Positions 20,421 to 30,840 of a DNA stretch of 64,000 nt are shown here, piece by piece (the stretch's first letter is position 1; each line of letters begins with the position of its first letter). The position numbers were made by a program, and so were the translations under genes. This DNA is from Arenimonas oryziterrae DSM 21050 = YC6267. GTDB lineage: Bacteria; Pseudomonadota; Gammaproteobacteria; Xanthomonadales; Xanthomonadaceae. The notes under the pieces are model-generated. The model was not told the DNA's origin. It searched no databases and saw only the letters and a list, made by a program, of their open reading frames with translations. The DNA is taken from assembly GCF_000420545.1 (NCBI RefSeq), contig NZ_ATVD01000002.1, forward strand, positions 558,001 to 622,000. Direction: 5' to 3'.

Positions 20421-20496
20421 TGGTGGCCAGGGAGGGAATCGAACCCCCGACACGGGGATTTTCAATCCCCTGCTCTACCAACTGAGCTACCTAGCC
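20421..20496 (-). tRNA. tRNA-Phe (GAA)
   Basis: 76 bases including encoded ACCA. Acceptor GGCTAGG pairs with CCTGGCC. D arm TAGCTCAGTTGGTAGAGCA, anticodon arm GGGGA-TTGAAAA-TCCCC with anticodon GAA, and a GGTTCGATTCC T arm are all intact. It has its own promoter upstream and a terminator downstream. Confidence 0.97.
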
Positions 20497-20539
20497 AGAA
20501 TTTGTCGCGTCGGCACCCGGCGGTGCGGGTGAGCGGGGA

Positions 20540-20568
20540 ATGATAGTTGCGGAGGCGATTTATGGCAA
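20540..20568 (-). promoter_or_regulatory. sigma-70 promoter of tRNA-Phe
   Basis: On the minus strand TTGCCA, a 17-base spacer and TATCAT lie 44 bases upstream of the tRNA 5-prime end. The rest of 20497-20705 holds no convincing gene. Confidence 0.75.
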
Positions 20569-20705
20569 GCCATGCCGTGTGCTTGCCGACGGCGACGGGG
20601 CCCTGCAGACGTTGCAGGCACTGCCTCAGCAAGGCCAGAAAATCGAATATTTACAGCCACTTACGGTGCTGCCCGATTTTCTGCCGATCAGCCCATCTTG
20701 TCCGC

Positions 20706-21539
20706 TTAGGACGCGCTCAACTTCAGCAACAGCGCGGCAAGACTGCCCAGGTCCTGATGATTATGTGCGGCGACGCGACGCAGATCGCGCGCCGACCCAC
20801 CGCGGAGGTAGTCGAGCCAGGCGCGCGGTGCTTCCGATCCGGGCAGGTCGTCCTCGCGCACGACGCCGAGCAATTGCCTTTCGACCGTCGCGAGCCGGCA
20901 ATTGGCCCACTGCCCGCGATAGCGTCGACGCACCGGGTGCAGCAGGTCGACGTGCGCGCGGCCCAACACCGGATCGGGCAGGCGTGCCAAGCGGTAGCGC
21001 GTGCTCAGCAAGGGTCGGTCGTAGGATTTCCCGTTGTAGGAAACCAGCACCGAGCGCGGATGCAGCCACGCGGCGAACTCGCGCAACATCGCCGACTCGG
21101 CCGCCATCGAACTCAGGTACAGCTGTCGCGTGCGCAGGCCGCCATCGCGCCAGTCGGCCGCACCGATCATGAAGGCGCGCGTGCCGGTGCCGCCGGCGAG
21201 GCCGGTGGTTTCGGTATCGAAGGCGAGCAGATCGTGGCGAGCAATCACATCCCCACCGAGGCCCTGCAAGTCGATTTGTTCGGGTGCGGACGGCCAGGGC
21301 GACCACTGCTCGACGTAGCGCAGTCCCGGCGCGATCTCGTCGCCGATCAGGACGCGATCAAGTTCTCGCGACAGCAGCGGCGCGGGCGCGATCTCCGCTC
21401 TCGCGCGGACGCCGAGCAATTTGCGCAGTTGTTCCGGCACCGGCGAACGCGCCCCCAGCAGCGTCGTTGATGGCATCGGTGACACGCCCACGCCCGCCTG
21501 TCGGCGCAGGTCCGCGAGCTTGCCGGCGAGCGCACTCAT
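20706..21539 (-). CDS. DnaQ-like 3-prime exonuclease, MrfB/YprB-like
   Basis: 277 residues. The RNase-H-like exonuclease core has Exo I LLAFDTETTGLAGGTGTRAF, Exo II VSYNGKSYDRPLLSTR, an HVDLLHPVRRRYR segment and Exo III HNHQDLGSLA, which together supply the acidic residues of a DEDD nuclease. The N-terminal 90 residues (MSALAGKLADLRRQAGVG) match the layout of YprB-family proteins. Its start overlaps the helicase stop by 4 bases, so the pair is coupled. In Bacillus subtilis the equivalents MrfA and MrfB act together in repair of mitomycin C damage; equivalence here is inferred from domain content and gene order. Confidence 0.85.
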   Translation of the reverse strand: MSALAGKLADLRRQAGVGVSPMPSTTLLGARSPVPEQLRKLLGVRARAEIAPAPLLSRELDRVLIGDEIAPGLRYVEQWSPWPSAPEQIDLQGLGGDVIARHDLLAFDTETTGLAGGTGTRAFMIGAADWRDGGLRTRQLYLSSMAAESAMLREFAAWLHPRSVLVSYNGKSYDRPLLSTRYRLARLPDPVLGRAHVDLLHPVRRRYRGQWANCRLATVERQLLGVVREDDLPGSEAPRAWLDYLRGGSARDLRRVAAHNHQDLGSLAALLLKLSAS

Positions 21540-23941
21540 GCGGCCGCCAACAAAGCGAGCACACGCACGGCAAGCGACTTCGGCGTGTCCGCCGCCAGTT
21601 CTTCCGCGGCGAGGATCGGCCCGACGCAGGCCGGGCATCCGGCGCCGCAGTCGCATTCGGTCACCAGGGCCTGCGCGCGCGCGAGTAGTTCGTCGCGGCG
21701 CTCAAACAGGGGCGCACTCAGGCCGATGCCACCCGGATAGTTGTCGTAGAGATAGAGCGTCGGCGTAAAGCTGCGCAACTGCGAGGGATCTTCCGATTCG
21801 CCGTTCGCGCCGCGCAGTTGTCCGCGCCCGTGGGTGTCCGCGCTGGCGAACCAGGCACCATCGCCACTGCCGACGGCTTTCTGCAAATCACGTCCTTCGG
21901 CCATCACCGCGACCTGCGCGACCAGATGCAGGACATGCGACGCGCCGAGAAAGCCATCGAGTGCTTCATGTCGCGTCGCGAATGCGCCTTCCAGCACCGC
22001 CTGCGGCAACTGCCACCACAAGGACGTCGTGTGCAGTTCCTGGTCGGGCAGCGTGACCGGCCCGTAGCCGATGTTCTCGTGCGTATGAAAACGGATTTTC
22101 TTGTAGCCCGACACGCGCCGCACGACATGCACTTCGCCGTGATGAGCACTGCCCTGCCCCGCGCTGGCGGTTTCGGCCTGGTCGAGGATCTTGAGCTTGC
22201 TGTAATCGATCGCGTCCGTGTAGTAGTCGACACGCGTGCGCGTCACGTAGGCCTTGCGCCCTTCCCAGTCCAGGCGTTCGACCTGGAAGGGTTCGGACTG
22301 GATCATGTGGATCGCGCCTTCGTACAAGGTCAGTGCGGCGGCGGAATAGTCGACTTCGGCGATGATCTTCTGGCGCCCGTCGGTGCGATCGACGACGACG
22401 AAATTGCCGTCAGCGACCGAACGCAGGTTCACCGCCTGTGCTGGATAGCTGTCGGCGATCCATTCCCAGCGACCGCCCTCGTGATGCAGCACGTCGGTTT
22501 CGGCGAGCACCTGCAGCCAGGGCGCCGGATCGATCGGCCCGAAGCGGTCGCCGTCGGCGAACGGCAATTCGAAGGCGGCGCAACGGATGTGGTCCATGAG
22601 GATGAGCAACTGGTCGGGCGCGATGCGCGCATGCTCGGGCGAGGCGTTCGCGAAATATTCCGGGTGACGGATCACGTATTGATCCAGCGGCTGGCTGCTG
22701 GCGATCAATACACCGAGCGACGGTTTCTGGCGACGGCCCGCGCGGCCGAAGCGCTGCCAGGTCGCCGCGATGGAATCGGGATAGCCGTTGAGCACGACGA
22801 CGTCGAGGCTGCCGATATCGACGCCCAGTTCCAGCGCCGATGTACTGACGATGCCGTCGATGCTGCCGGCGCGCATCGCCCGCTCGGCCTCGCGACGCTC
22901 GCTCGGCAGGTAGCCGCCACGATAGGAACGAATACGCGCGGGCTTGCGTGGGTCGTGATCGAAGGTTTCCTTCAGGTATTTGGTCACGACTTCGACCATC
23001 GTCCGGCTCTGGCAGAACACCAGGGTTTTCAGGCCCGCCTTGATCGCGTGGCGCGCGATACGCGTGGCCTGCGAGCGTGCCGATGCACGCAGACCCAAGT
23101 CGGGATTGACCACCGGCGGATTCCACAGCAGCACGTGCTTGTCGCCGCTGGGCGCGCCGCTGTCGGTGATCGCGCGGACCTCGTCTTCGATCAGGGCACG
23201 CGCATGCTCGAGCGGATTGCCGATCGTCGCCGAGCACAGGATGAACTGCGGGCGCACGCCGTAGAACGCGCAGATTCGCTTGAGGCGCCGGATCACGTTC
23301 GCCAGATGGGAGCCGAATACGCCACGGTAACTGTGGATCTCGTCGATGACCACATAGCGCAGGTTCTCGAAGAACTGCGCCCATTTGGTGTGATGGGGCA
23401 GGATCGCCTGGTGCAGCATGTCCGGATTGCTGACGACGATGTCGCCGTTGAGACGGATCGCCTGGCGGGCATCGCCGGGCGTGTCGCCGTCGAAGGTCGC
23501 TGCACGCAGGCCCAGATCGCCGGCGCGATTGAGATCGAGCAGTTCCGCGACCTGGTCCTGGGCCAGGGCCTTGGTCGGAAACAGGTACAGGGCCTTGCTG
23601 CCGGCCGTCATCGCCGCCGCGACCACGGGCAAGGTGAAACACAGGGATTTGCCCGAGGCGGTGGGCGTGGCCACCACGATATGTTCGCGGGCCTGCGTCG
23701 CGTCCCAGGCCTCGGCCTGGTGGCTGTAGAGCTGACCGATGCCGCGTGCGCGCAGGGCCCGGGTCAGGGCTTCGGGCAATTCGGCGGGCAGCGGCCGGTA
23801 GCGGCCGTCCTTGCCCGGCACGACGAAACTGCCAGTGATGCGTTCGGCGTATTTGCCTTGCAGGCGCTGCGCCAGGGCACGGCCGGTCGTGACTGGAGGC
23901 GCAGCGTCTTGCTCGGTCGGCGCACGGAGGATGGCGTTCAT
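21536..23941 (-). CDS. DEAD/DEAH-box helicase with C-terminal Cys cluster, MrfA/YprA-like
   Basis: 801 residues. Helicase motifs: Q-motif region IGQLYSHQAEAWD, Walker A ATPTASGKSLCF, DEIH box VIDEIHSYRGVFGSH, SATIGNP, then the second RecA lobe with VSTSALELGVDIGSLDVV and WQRFGRAGR. The C-terminal half is the DUF1998-type region, ending in a CDCGAGCPAC four-cysteine cluster that should bind a metal. This is the MrfA layout. The downstream exonuclease overlaps it by 4 bases. Upstream 135 bases separate it from a divergent lipoprotein gene. Confidence 0.92.
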   Translation of the reverse strand: MNAILRAPTEQDAAPPVTTGRALAQRLQGKYAERITGSFVVPGKDGRYRPLPAELPEALTRALRARGIGQLYSHQAEAWDATQAREHIVVATPTASGKSLCFTLPVVAAAMTAGSKALYLFPTKALAQDQVAELLDLNRAGDLGLRAATFDGDTPGDARQAIRLNGDIVVSNPDMLHQAILPHHTKWAQFFENLRYVVIDEIHSYRGVFGSHLANVIRRLKRICAFYGVRPQFILCSATIGNPLEHARALIEDEVRAITDSGAPSGDKHVLLWNPPVVNPDLGLRASARSQATRIARHAIKAGLKTLVFCQSRTMVEVVTKYLKETFDHDPRKPARIRSYRGGYLPSERREAERAMRAGSIDGIVSTSALELGVDIGSLDVVVLNGYPDSIAATWQRFGRAGRRQKPSLGVLIASSQPLDQYVIRHPEYFANASPEHARIAPDQLLILMDHIRCAAFELPFADGDRFGPIDPAPWLQVLAETDVLHHEGGRWEWIADSYPAQAVNLRSVADGNFVVVDRTDGRQKIIAEVDYSAAALTLYEGAIHMIQSEPFQVERLDWEGRKAYVTRTRVDYYTDAIDYSKLKILDQAETASAGQGSAHHGEVHVVRRVSGYKKIRFHTHENIGYGPVTLPDQELHTTSLWWQLPQAVLEGAFATRHEALDGFLGASHVLHLVAQVAVMAEGRDLQKAVGSGDGAWFASADTHGRGQLRGANGESEDPSQLRSFTPTLYLYDNYPGGIGLSAPLFERRDELLARAQALVTECDCGAGCPACVGPILAAEELAADTPKSLAVRVLALLAAA

Positions 23942-24076
23942 GGGCGGCCTGCAGATCGGGGCCTCCTATGTAGCGGTCCGGCGTCTCGTGGGATGAGATT
24001 GGCGTCGCCGGCGCGCGCCAAGGAAAACGGCGGCCTGTTATGCTCACCACATTCATCACCGTATGGATTTTCCCGC

Positions 24077-24544
24077 ATGCGCCTCGTCTCCCGCCTGTGT
24101 TTCGCCCTGGTTCTGGTCACCCTGCTCGCCGGTTGTTTCGGGGGCGTGCGCAAGCAGATCAATCCGCCGCGCGCGAGCATCCAGGAGCTGGCCGCGCAAG
24201 CAAACGGACAGTGGCGGATCACGATCCGTCTGCAGAATTTCAGCAACATCCCGACCAATTTCGACACGGTGACGGCGCGCCTGAACATTGCCGGTCAGGA
24301 CGCGGGCGCGATCGTGTTCAGTCCGGCGCTGAACATTGGTCCGGAGTCGGCGGATGTCTTCACCACCACGATCGCCCCGCCGCTGGCGGCGAAGGCGACG
24401 GTCGCCTCGGCGCTCGCGTCGCGCCAGGCCGTGCGTTACACCCTGAGCGGCAAGATCGCCACGCATGATCCGCGCCGCGAAGACAGTTTCAGTTACGAGA
24501 GCGTGCTCAACCCCGCTCCCGGCCTCAATGGCGTGCTGCGCTGA
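24077..24544 (+). CDS. lipoprotein, LEA14/WHy-like domain
   Basis: 155 residues. MRLVSRLCFALVLVTLLAGC carries a lipobox (LLAGC). The mature protein has ITIRLQNFSNIPTNFDTVTARLNIAG, an N-x-x-N/P pattern typical of the late-embryogenesis-abundant type 2 (WHy) fold, and closes with SFSYESVLNPAPGLNGVLR. Role unknown; members are thought to be stress-related. The acyl-CoA dehydrogenase gene follows after 46 bases. Confidence 0.75.
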   Translation: MRLVSRLCFALVLVTLLAGCFGGVRKQINPPRASIQELAAQANGQWRITIRLQNFSNIPTNFDTVTARLNIAGQDAGAIVFSPALNIGPESADVFTTTIAPPLAAKATVASALASRQAVRYTLSGKIATHDPRREDSFSYESVLNPAPGLNGVLR

Positions 24545-24590
24545 GTCCAGCGCCGCGCCTTCGTTCCCGAATTCGACAGGAAAGACCGAC

Positions 24591-26381
24591 ATGACCGCCT
24601 ATACCGCCCCCGTGCGCGACATCAAGTTCGCGCTGTTCGACGTGATCGAAGCCGAAAAACTCTACAAGCACCTGGGCATCGCCAGCGCCGACCGCGAGCT
24701 CATGGATGCCGTGCTGGAAGAAGCCGCGAAGTTCACGCAATCGGTGCTCGCGCCGCTCAATGCCATCGGCGATGACCATGGCTGCGTGCTCGACAAGAAC
24801 ACCGGCGCCGTGACCACGCCGCCCGGCTTCAAGGAGGCCTACCAGCAGTTCGTCGAAGGCGGCTGGACCGGCCTGACCGCGCCCGAGGCGATGGGCGGCC
24901 AGGCCTTGCCGGAGAGCTTCGGTGCGGCGGCGAAGGAAATGATCGACGCGGCCAATCTTTCCTGGGGCAACTATCCGTTGCTCTCGCATGGTGCGACGGA
25001 AGCGCTCAAGCATCACGGCGAAGACTGGCAGAAGGAAGTCTTCCTCAAGCCGATCATCGCCGGCCGCTGGACCGGCACGATGTGCCTGACCGAATCGCAT
25101 TGCGGCTCGGATCTGGGCTTGCTCAAGACGCGCGCCGAGCTGAAGGCCGACGGCAGTTACGCGATCACCGGCACGAAGATCTTCATCACCGGCGGCGAGC
25201 ACGATTTCACCGACAACATCATCCATCTCGTGCTTGCGCGCCTGCCCGACGCGCCGGCAGGCGTGAAAGGCATTTCGCTGTTCATCGTGCCCAAGATCAA
25301 GGTCTCGCGCGAAGGCGTGGTCGGGGATCGCAATGCCGTGCGCTGCGGTTCGATCGAACACAAGATGGGCATCCACGGGTCGGTGACCTGCGTGATGAAT
25401 TTCGACGGCGCCGAAGGCTATCTGATCGGCCAGCCGAACAAGGGCCTCAATGCGATGTTCACCATGATGAACACCGCGCGCCTCGCCGTCGGCCTGCAGG
25501 GCCTGGGCCTCATCGACCGTTCGTATCAGGGCGCGCTGCAGTACGCGCGCGACCGTCTGCAGATGCGGTCGCTGTCGGGCGCGAAATTCCCGGACAAGCC
25601 GGCCGATCCGCTGATCGTGCATCCCGACATCCGCCGCATGCTGCTGACCTGCAAATCGCTCGCCGAGGGCAGCCGCATGCTCGCCCTGCATGCGACGACC
25701 CTGGTCGACGTGCTCGAGCGCAGCGGCGATGACGAAGAACGCAAGGCCGCCGACGAACTGCTGGGCTTCCTCACGCCGATCACCAAGGCCTTGCTCACCG
25801 AATGGGCGAACGAGTGCACGTACCACGCGCTGCAGGTCTTCGGCGGCCACGGCTACATCGCCGAAACCGGCATGGAGCAATTCGCGCGCGACGCCCGCAT
25901 CACCACGATCTACGAAGGCACGACGCAGATCCAGGCGCTCGACCTGCTCGGCCGCAAGATCATGCAGCTGCAGGGTGCCGGCATGCGCCGCTTCCTGGCG
26001 ATGATCCAGGCGTTCTGCGAAGCGAACGCGACCAAACCCGAGCTCACCGAATTCATCCTGCCGCTGGCCGAAGTCACGCGCCAGTGGGGCGAGCTGACGA
26101 TGGAAGTCGGCAAGAAAGCGATGTCGAATGCCGACGAAGTCGGTGCGGCCTCGGTCGACTACCTGTTCTATTCGGGCTACGTCTCGCTGGCCTACTGGTG
26201 GGCACGCGCCGTCGCGACCGCAAACGCGGGCGACTACCCGGAAGACTTCAAGACGATGAAGCGCGAAACCGCCCGTTTCTACTTCGCGCGCATCCTGCCC
26301 CGCATCCACTCCCATGCCGCCGCGATGCGCAGCGGCACGGCGCCGTTGATGGCGTTGGATGCGGCGTTGTTCGATAGCTGA
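24591..26381 (+). CDS. acyl-CoA dehydrogenase
   Basis: 596 residues, the long form (N, middle, C domains plus an extra C-terminal domain). FAD/substrate segments: GTMCLTESHCGSDLGLLKTRA, TGTKIFITGGEHDF, EHKMGIHGSVTCVMNFDGAEG. The catalytic Glu is in TTIYEGTTQIQALDLLGRK and the flavin contact is QVFGGHGYIAETGMEQ. It oxidises an acyl-CoA to the enoyl-CoA in beta-oxidation; size and motifs resemble the group annotated as 3-methylmercaptopropionyl-CoA dehydrogenase (DmdC-like), but chain length preference cannot be read. Confidence 0.93.
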   Translation: MTAYTAPVRDIKFALFDVIEAEKLYKHLGIASADRELMDAVLEEAAKFTQSVLAPLNAIGDDHGCVLDKNTGAVTTPPGFKEAYQQFVEGGWTGLTAPEAMGGQALPESFGAAAKEMIDAANLSWGNYPLLSHGATEALKHHGEDWQKEVFLKPIIAGRWTGTMCLTESHCGSDLGLLKTRAELKADGSYAITGTKIFITGGEHDFTDNIIHLVLARLPDAPAGVKGISLFIVPKIKVSREGVVGDRNAVRCGSIEHKMGIHGSVTCVMNFDGAEGYLIGQPNKGLNAMFTMMNTARLAVGLQGLGLIDRSYQGALQYARDRLQMRSLSGAKFPDKPADPLIVHPDIRRMLLTCKSLAEGSRMLALHATTLVDVLERSGDDEERKAADELLGFLTPITKALLTEWANECTYHALQVFGGHGYIAETGMEQFARDARITTIYEGTTQIQALDLLGRKIMQLQGAGMRRFLAMIQAFCEANATKPELTEFILPLAEVTRQWGELTMEVGKKAMSNADEVGAASVDYLFYSGYVSLAYWWARAVATANAGDYPEDFKTMKRETARFYFARILPRIHSHAAAMRSGTAPLMALDAALFDS

Positions 26382-26397
26382 TCGCGCTTCATGATGC

Positions 26398-26427
26398 GAA
26401 AAGAAAAAACCCGCCGAAAGGCGGGTT
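26398..26427 (-). terminator. terminator after tRNA-Pro
   Basis: AACCCGCC, a four-base loop and GGCGGGTT form an 8-base-pair stem. On the minus strand a TTTTTTCTTTT tail follows. It may also slow readthrough from the convergent acyl-CoA dehydrogenase gene. Confidence 0.85.
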
Positions 26428-26451
26428 CTTGATGTTGCGTGCTTTGATACT

Positions 26452-26528
26452 TGGTCGGGACGGCGGGATTTGAACCCACGACCCTCTGCCCCCCAGGCAG
26501 ATGCGCTACCAGGCTGCGCTACGCCCCG
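26452..26528 (-). tRNA. tRNA-Pro (GGG)
   Basis: 77 bases including encoded ACCA. Acceptor CGGGGCG pairs with CGTCCCG; anticodon arm TCTGC-CTGGGGG-GCAGA gives GGG; T arm GTGGGTTCAAATCCCGC. It lies 62 bases after merR at the end of the pheST-ihfA operon. Confidence 0.97.
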
Positions 26529-26590
26529 ACAGGCTGGCGATTATACGTGATTTGCTGCGGAAGGAGCGGCGCGCGCCGCTCCCGGAGACG

Positions 26591-26947
26591 TCAGCGCTTG
26601 AGCAGCGCGAGGACTTCCTCGAGCTCCATGCGCACCTGCTTGACGATCTGCGCCGACATGCTGGTCTCGACGCGGCCGGTTTCACCCTCCAGACGCTGGC
26701 GGGCGCCGCTGATGGTGTAGCCCTGCTCGTACAGCAGGCCGCGGATCTGGCGGATCATCAGCACATCGTGGCGCTGGTAATAGCGGCGATTGCCGCGGCG
26801 CTTGACCGGGCTGAGGCTCTCGAATTCGGTTTCCCAATAACGCAGCACATGCGGCTTGACGTCGCACAGCTCGCTGACTTCACCGATGGTGAAGTAGCGC
26901 TTCGCCGGGATGGGCGGGAGTTCGCGGTTACTGCCCGGATCCAGCAT
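26591..26947 (-). CDS. MerR-family transcriptional regulator
   Basis: 118 residues. Winged helix-turn-helix [26 protein letters not shown] and a coiled-coil tail ([17 protein letters not shown]). It lacks the Cys ligands of metal-sensing members. Its start lies inside the end of ihfA (20-base overlap), so expression is coupled. The ihfA-merR pairing is frequent in Pseudomonas and Xanthomonas relatives; its target is not known to me. Confidence 0.9.
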   Translation of the reverse strand: MLDPGSNRELPPIPAKRYFTIGEVSELCDVKPHVLRYWETEFESLSPVKRRGNRRYYQRHDVLMIRQIRGLLYEQGYTISGARQRLEGETGRVETSMSAQIVKQVRMELEEVLALLKR

Positions 26948-27227
26948 AAGCCTCCACGCGCTCCTTCAGCTTCTGTCCCGGACGGAAGGTGACGACGGTG
27001 CGCGCCGAAATCGGGATTTCCTCGCCGGTCTTCGGATTGCGGCCGGGCCGCTGGTTCTTCTGACGCAAATCGAAATTGCCGAAGCCGGACAGCTTGATGC
27101 CCTGCCCCCGCTCCAGCGACTCGCGCAGCGCATCGAAAAACGCGTCCACGAATTCCTTGGCCTCTCGCTTGTTCAGTCCCACTTCCTCGAACAAGCGCTC
27201 AGCCATTTCGGCCTTGGTCAGTGCCAT
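26928..27227 (-). CDS. ihfA: integration host factor subunit alpha
   Basis: 99 residues: [59 protein letters not shown]. This is the HU/IHF fold with the Pro-tipped beta arm that bends DNA. It follows pheT by 33 bases, as in Escherichia coli. Confidence 0.97.
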   Translation of the reverse strand: MALTKAEMAERLFEEVGLNKREAKEFVDAFFDALRESLERGQGIKLSGFGNFDLRQKNQRPGRNPKTGEEIPISARTVVTFRPGQKLKERVEAYAGSGQ

Positions 27228-27260
27228 GTCATCCCCTGCTGACTGCCGTTGCCGACAGCG

Positions 27261-29636
27261 TCAAACCCGTATCGTGGCGCCGCAGTCGGAAGCCAGCGCC
27301 GCGAGGGCGTCGGAGACCGCCTGGTCGGCGTCTAGGTCGGTCAGAGTGCGGGAAACGTCCTGCAATATCAAGCCCATAGCGAGGCTCTTTGTACCGGTTT
27401 CGAGACCTGGACCACGGTATTGATCGAACAGCACGACCTCGCGCAAACGGCCGCCGAGGACGGTTTTCAGACTCGTCTCCAGGGCGGCCCAGGGCGTCGA
27501 CTCCGGGACGACGAGCGCGAGGTCCCGGCGGACGAACGGGAAGCGGGAAACCTCGCCAGCCCGGGGAACCGCGCGATCGCTGACGGCGTCCAGGTCGAGC
27601 TCGAAGCCGACAACCTCGCCTTCCAGGTCCAGGGCCTTGGCCAGGCGCGGGTGGATATGGCCGATCCAGCCCACCCGGTGGCCATTCCGCCAGATCGCCG
27701 CGCTGCGGCCGGGGTGGCCGTAGGGCTCGATCGCCGGATGGAATTCCGCCGGCCCGCCGCTCAGGGCGAGCAGGCGTTCGACATCGGCCTTGAGATCGTG
27801 AAAGTCGACCTCGCGCGCCTGCGCCGACCAGCGCTCGGCATCGGCCCGGCCGGTGGCGACCGCGGCAATGCGCCGGGTTTCGCGCGGGGCTTGCCCGGCC
27901 GCCAGATGGAAGACACGGCCCAGCTCGAACAGGCGGATGCGCCCCTGCTGACGCGCCCGATTTCGGCGCAGGGCCTCAACCAGGCCGGGCAACAGGGAGG
28001 TGCGCATGACGCCCAGCTCGGAGGTCAGCGGATTGGCCAGGGCGACGGCTCCGTCCGCGAGCTGCCAGGTGTTGAGCGTCTGCGCGTCGATGAAGGCGTA
28101 GTTGATCGTGTCGAGATAGTCGTTGGCGGCGAGCTGGCGGCGCAGCTCGCCCTCGGCAACCCGGGTCTCGCTCGGTGCCGCGAGACGGATCTGGCCGGTG
28201 GGCGTACGCACGGGAATCGCGTCGTAGCCATGGATGCGCGCGATTTCCTCGATGAGGTCTTCCTCGATCGCGATGTCGAAGCGGCGCGTCGGCGGCACGA
28301 CCTGCCAACCGTCGGCGACGGTGGCGACCTGCATGCCCAGCGCACGCAGGATGCGTTCGACCTCGGCATCGGGCACGGCGATGCCGAGCACGCGCTGGAG
28401 GCGGTCGCGCCGCAGCGACACCGCCGCCGGCGTCGCGAGATGTTCGGCCAGCACGGTTTCGGTGATCGGGCCGGCCGAGCCGCCCAGGATCTGCAGCGCT
28501 AGCGCGGTCGCACGCTCCACCGCGAAGCGCGGCAGCTGCGGATCGACGCCACGCTCGAAGCGATGACCGGCATCGGTATGCATACCGAGCTTGCGCGCGC
28601 GACCGATGATCGCGCTGGGCACCCAATGCGCGGCCTCGAAGAACACCCGCGTGGTGGACTCGGTGACCCGCGTCGCCCAACCGCCCATCACGCCGCCGAG
28701 CGCGACCGCACGGTCGGCATCGGTGACGAGCAGGAAGCCGGGATCGAGCGTGACTTCGCGCTCGTCGAGCAAGGTCAGGGTTTCGCCAGCGCGCGCGTGG
28801 CGCACGATCAGCGGGCCGGTGAGCGTGTCGGCGTCGAACGCATGCAGCGGCTGGCCGAGTTCGAGCATCACGTAGTTGGTGATGTCCACCAGCGGACTGA
28901 TCGGACGCAGGCCGGCGCGCTTGAGCCGCTCGCTCATCCACAGCGGGGTGCGCGCGTTAGCATCCAGGCCTTCGACGATGCGGCCGCAGAAGCGCGGGCA
29001 GTCGGCGCCGGCTTGCAGCTGCACGGAAATGGCGGCCTGCGTGGTGACCGCGGCCTCGGGAATCTGCATCGCATTGACCTGGGTGCCGAGCGCGGCGGCG
29101 ACATCGAAGGCCACGCCGCGCACGCTGAAGCAGTCGGCGCGATTGGGCGTGAGCTTGAGTTCGAAACTCGCATCGGGCAGACCGAGGTAGCCCGCCAGCG
29201 GCGAGCCGACCGGCGCATCGGCGGGCAGCTCGAGCAGGCCGGAGGCATCGGGATCGATCGCCAGTTCCTTGGCCGAGCACAACATGCCGAAACTCTCGAC
29301 GCCGCGCAGTTTCGCGGCCTTGATCGCCAATCCGCCGGGCAGATTCGCGCCGACCGTGGCGAGCGGCGCCTTCAGGCCCGCGCGCGCATTCGGCGCGCCG
29401 CAAACGATTTGCACCGTTTCGCCGGTACCGATCGCGACCTGGCAAACCTGCAGACGATCGGCTTCGGGATGTTTCTCCGCCGACAGGATTTCGGCGACGA
29501 CGACGCCCTCGAGCGTGGCACCGATGTCCTCGACGCCCTCCACTTCCAGGCCGATCGCGGTCAGGCGCGCGGCGAGTTCGTCGCGCGATGCGCCGACGGT
29601 GACGTGTTCGCGGAGCCAGCTTTCGGGGAATTTCAT
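27261..29636 (-). CDS. pheT: phenylalanyl-tRNA synthetase beta subunit
   Basis: 791 residues, family length. An N-terminal OB-fold tRNA-binding domain (residues about 40-150; VVVAEILSAEKHPEADRLQVCQV), the B3/B4 editing domain, B5 DNA-binding-like domain (EEDLIEEIARIHGYDAIP), a catalytic-like core and the C-terminal anticodon-binding fold (VSRFPFVRRDLALVVPEST). It pairs with PheS to form the alpha2-beta2 enzyme. 44 bases separate it from pheS. Confidence 0.97.
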   Translation of the reverse strand: MKFPESWLREHVTVGASRDELAARLTAIGLEVEGVEDIGATLEGVVVAEILSAEKHPEADRLQVCQVAIGTGETVQIVCGAPNARAGLKAPLATVGANLPGGLAIKAAKLRGVESFGMLCSAKELAIDPDASGLLELPADAPVGSPLAGYLGLPDASFELKLTPNRADCFSVRGVAFDVAAALGTQVNAMQIPEAAVTTQAAISVQLQAGADCPRFCGRIVEGLDANARTPLWMSERLKRAGLRPISPLVDITNYVMLELGQPLHAFDADTLTGPLIVRHARAGETLTLLDEREVTLDPGFLLVTDADRAVALGGVMGGWATRVTESTTRVFFEAAHWVPSAIIGRARKLGMHTDAGHRFERGVDPQLPRFAVERATALALQILGGSAGPITETVLAEHLATPAAVSLRRDRLQRVLGIAVPDAEVERILRALGMQVATVADGWQVVPPTRRFDIAIEEDLIEEIARIHGYDAIPVRTPTGQIRLAAPSETRVAEGELRRQLAANDYLDTINYAFIDAQTLNTWQLADGAVALANPLTSELGVMRTSLLPGLVEALRRNRARQQGRIRLFELGRVFHLAAGQAPRETRRIAAVATGRADAERWSAQAREVDFHDLKADVERLLALSGGPAEFHPAIEPYGHPGRSAAIWRNGHRVGWIGHIHPRLAKALDLEGEVVGFELDLDAVSDRAVPRAGEVSRFPFVRRDLALVVPESTPWAALETSLKTVLGGRLREVVLFDQYRGPGLETGTKSLAMGLILQDVSRTLTDLDADQAVSDALAALASDCGATIRV

Positions 29637-29680
29637 GATGTGTTTTCCGGAATTGCTTGGTGTTCGTCAGGCGAGTCGTT

Positions 29681-30694
<1,014 letters not shown>

Positions 30695-30756
30695 TTACTC
30701 GCGCTATCCGTGGCTTCGTCATCGCGACCGAGGTCGCCATGACCGACAGGAAGAAA

Positions 30757-30799
30757 CCCCAAAAACAAAATGGGGAAGGACTCTCGCCCTTCCCCATTT
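30757..30799 (-). terminator. strong terminator between rplT and pheS
   Basis: AAATGGGGAAGG and CCTTCCCCATTT make a perfect 12-base-pair stem with an 8-base loop, followed on the minus strand by TTGTTTTT. It would end the thrS-infC-rpmI-rplT transcript, or act as an attenuator for pheST. Confidence 0.88.
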
Positions 30800-30840
30800 C
30801 TTCGTTTCAGGCGCGATGCACAGCGCCGAATCGATGTGCC

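Noticed and set aside
20497..20705. Possible integrase remnant or attachment site next to tRNA-Phe
   Set aside because: No repeat of the tRNA 3-prime end and no integrase-like residues; the region holds the tRNA promoter.
21818..24544. 908-codon plus-strand frame opposite the helicase
   Set aside because: Shadow of the helicase; only the lipoprotein at 24077-24544 inside it is genuine.
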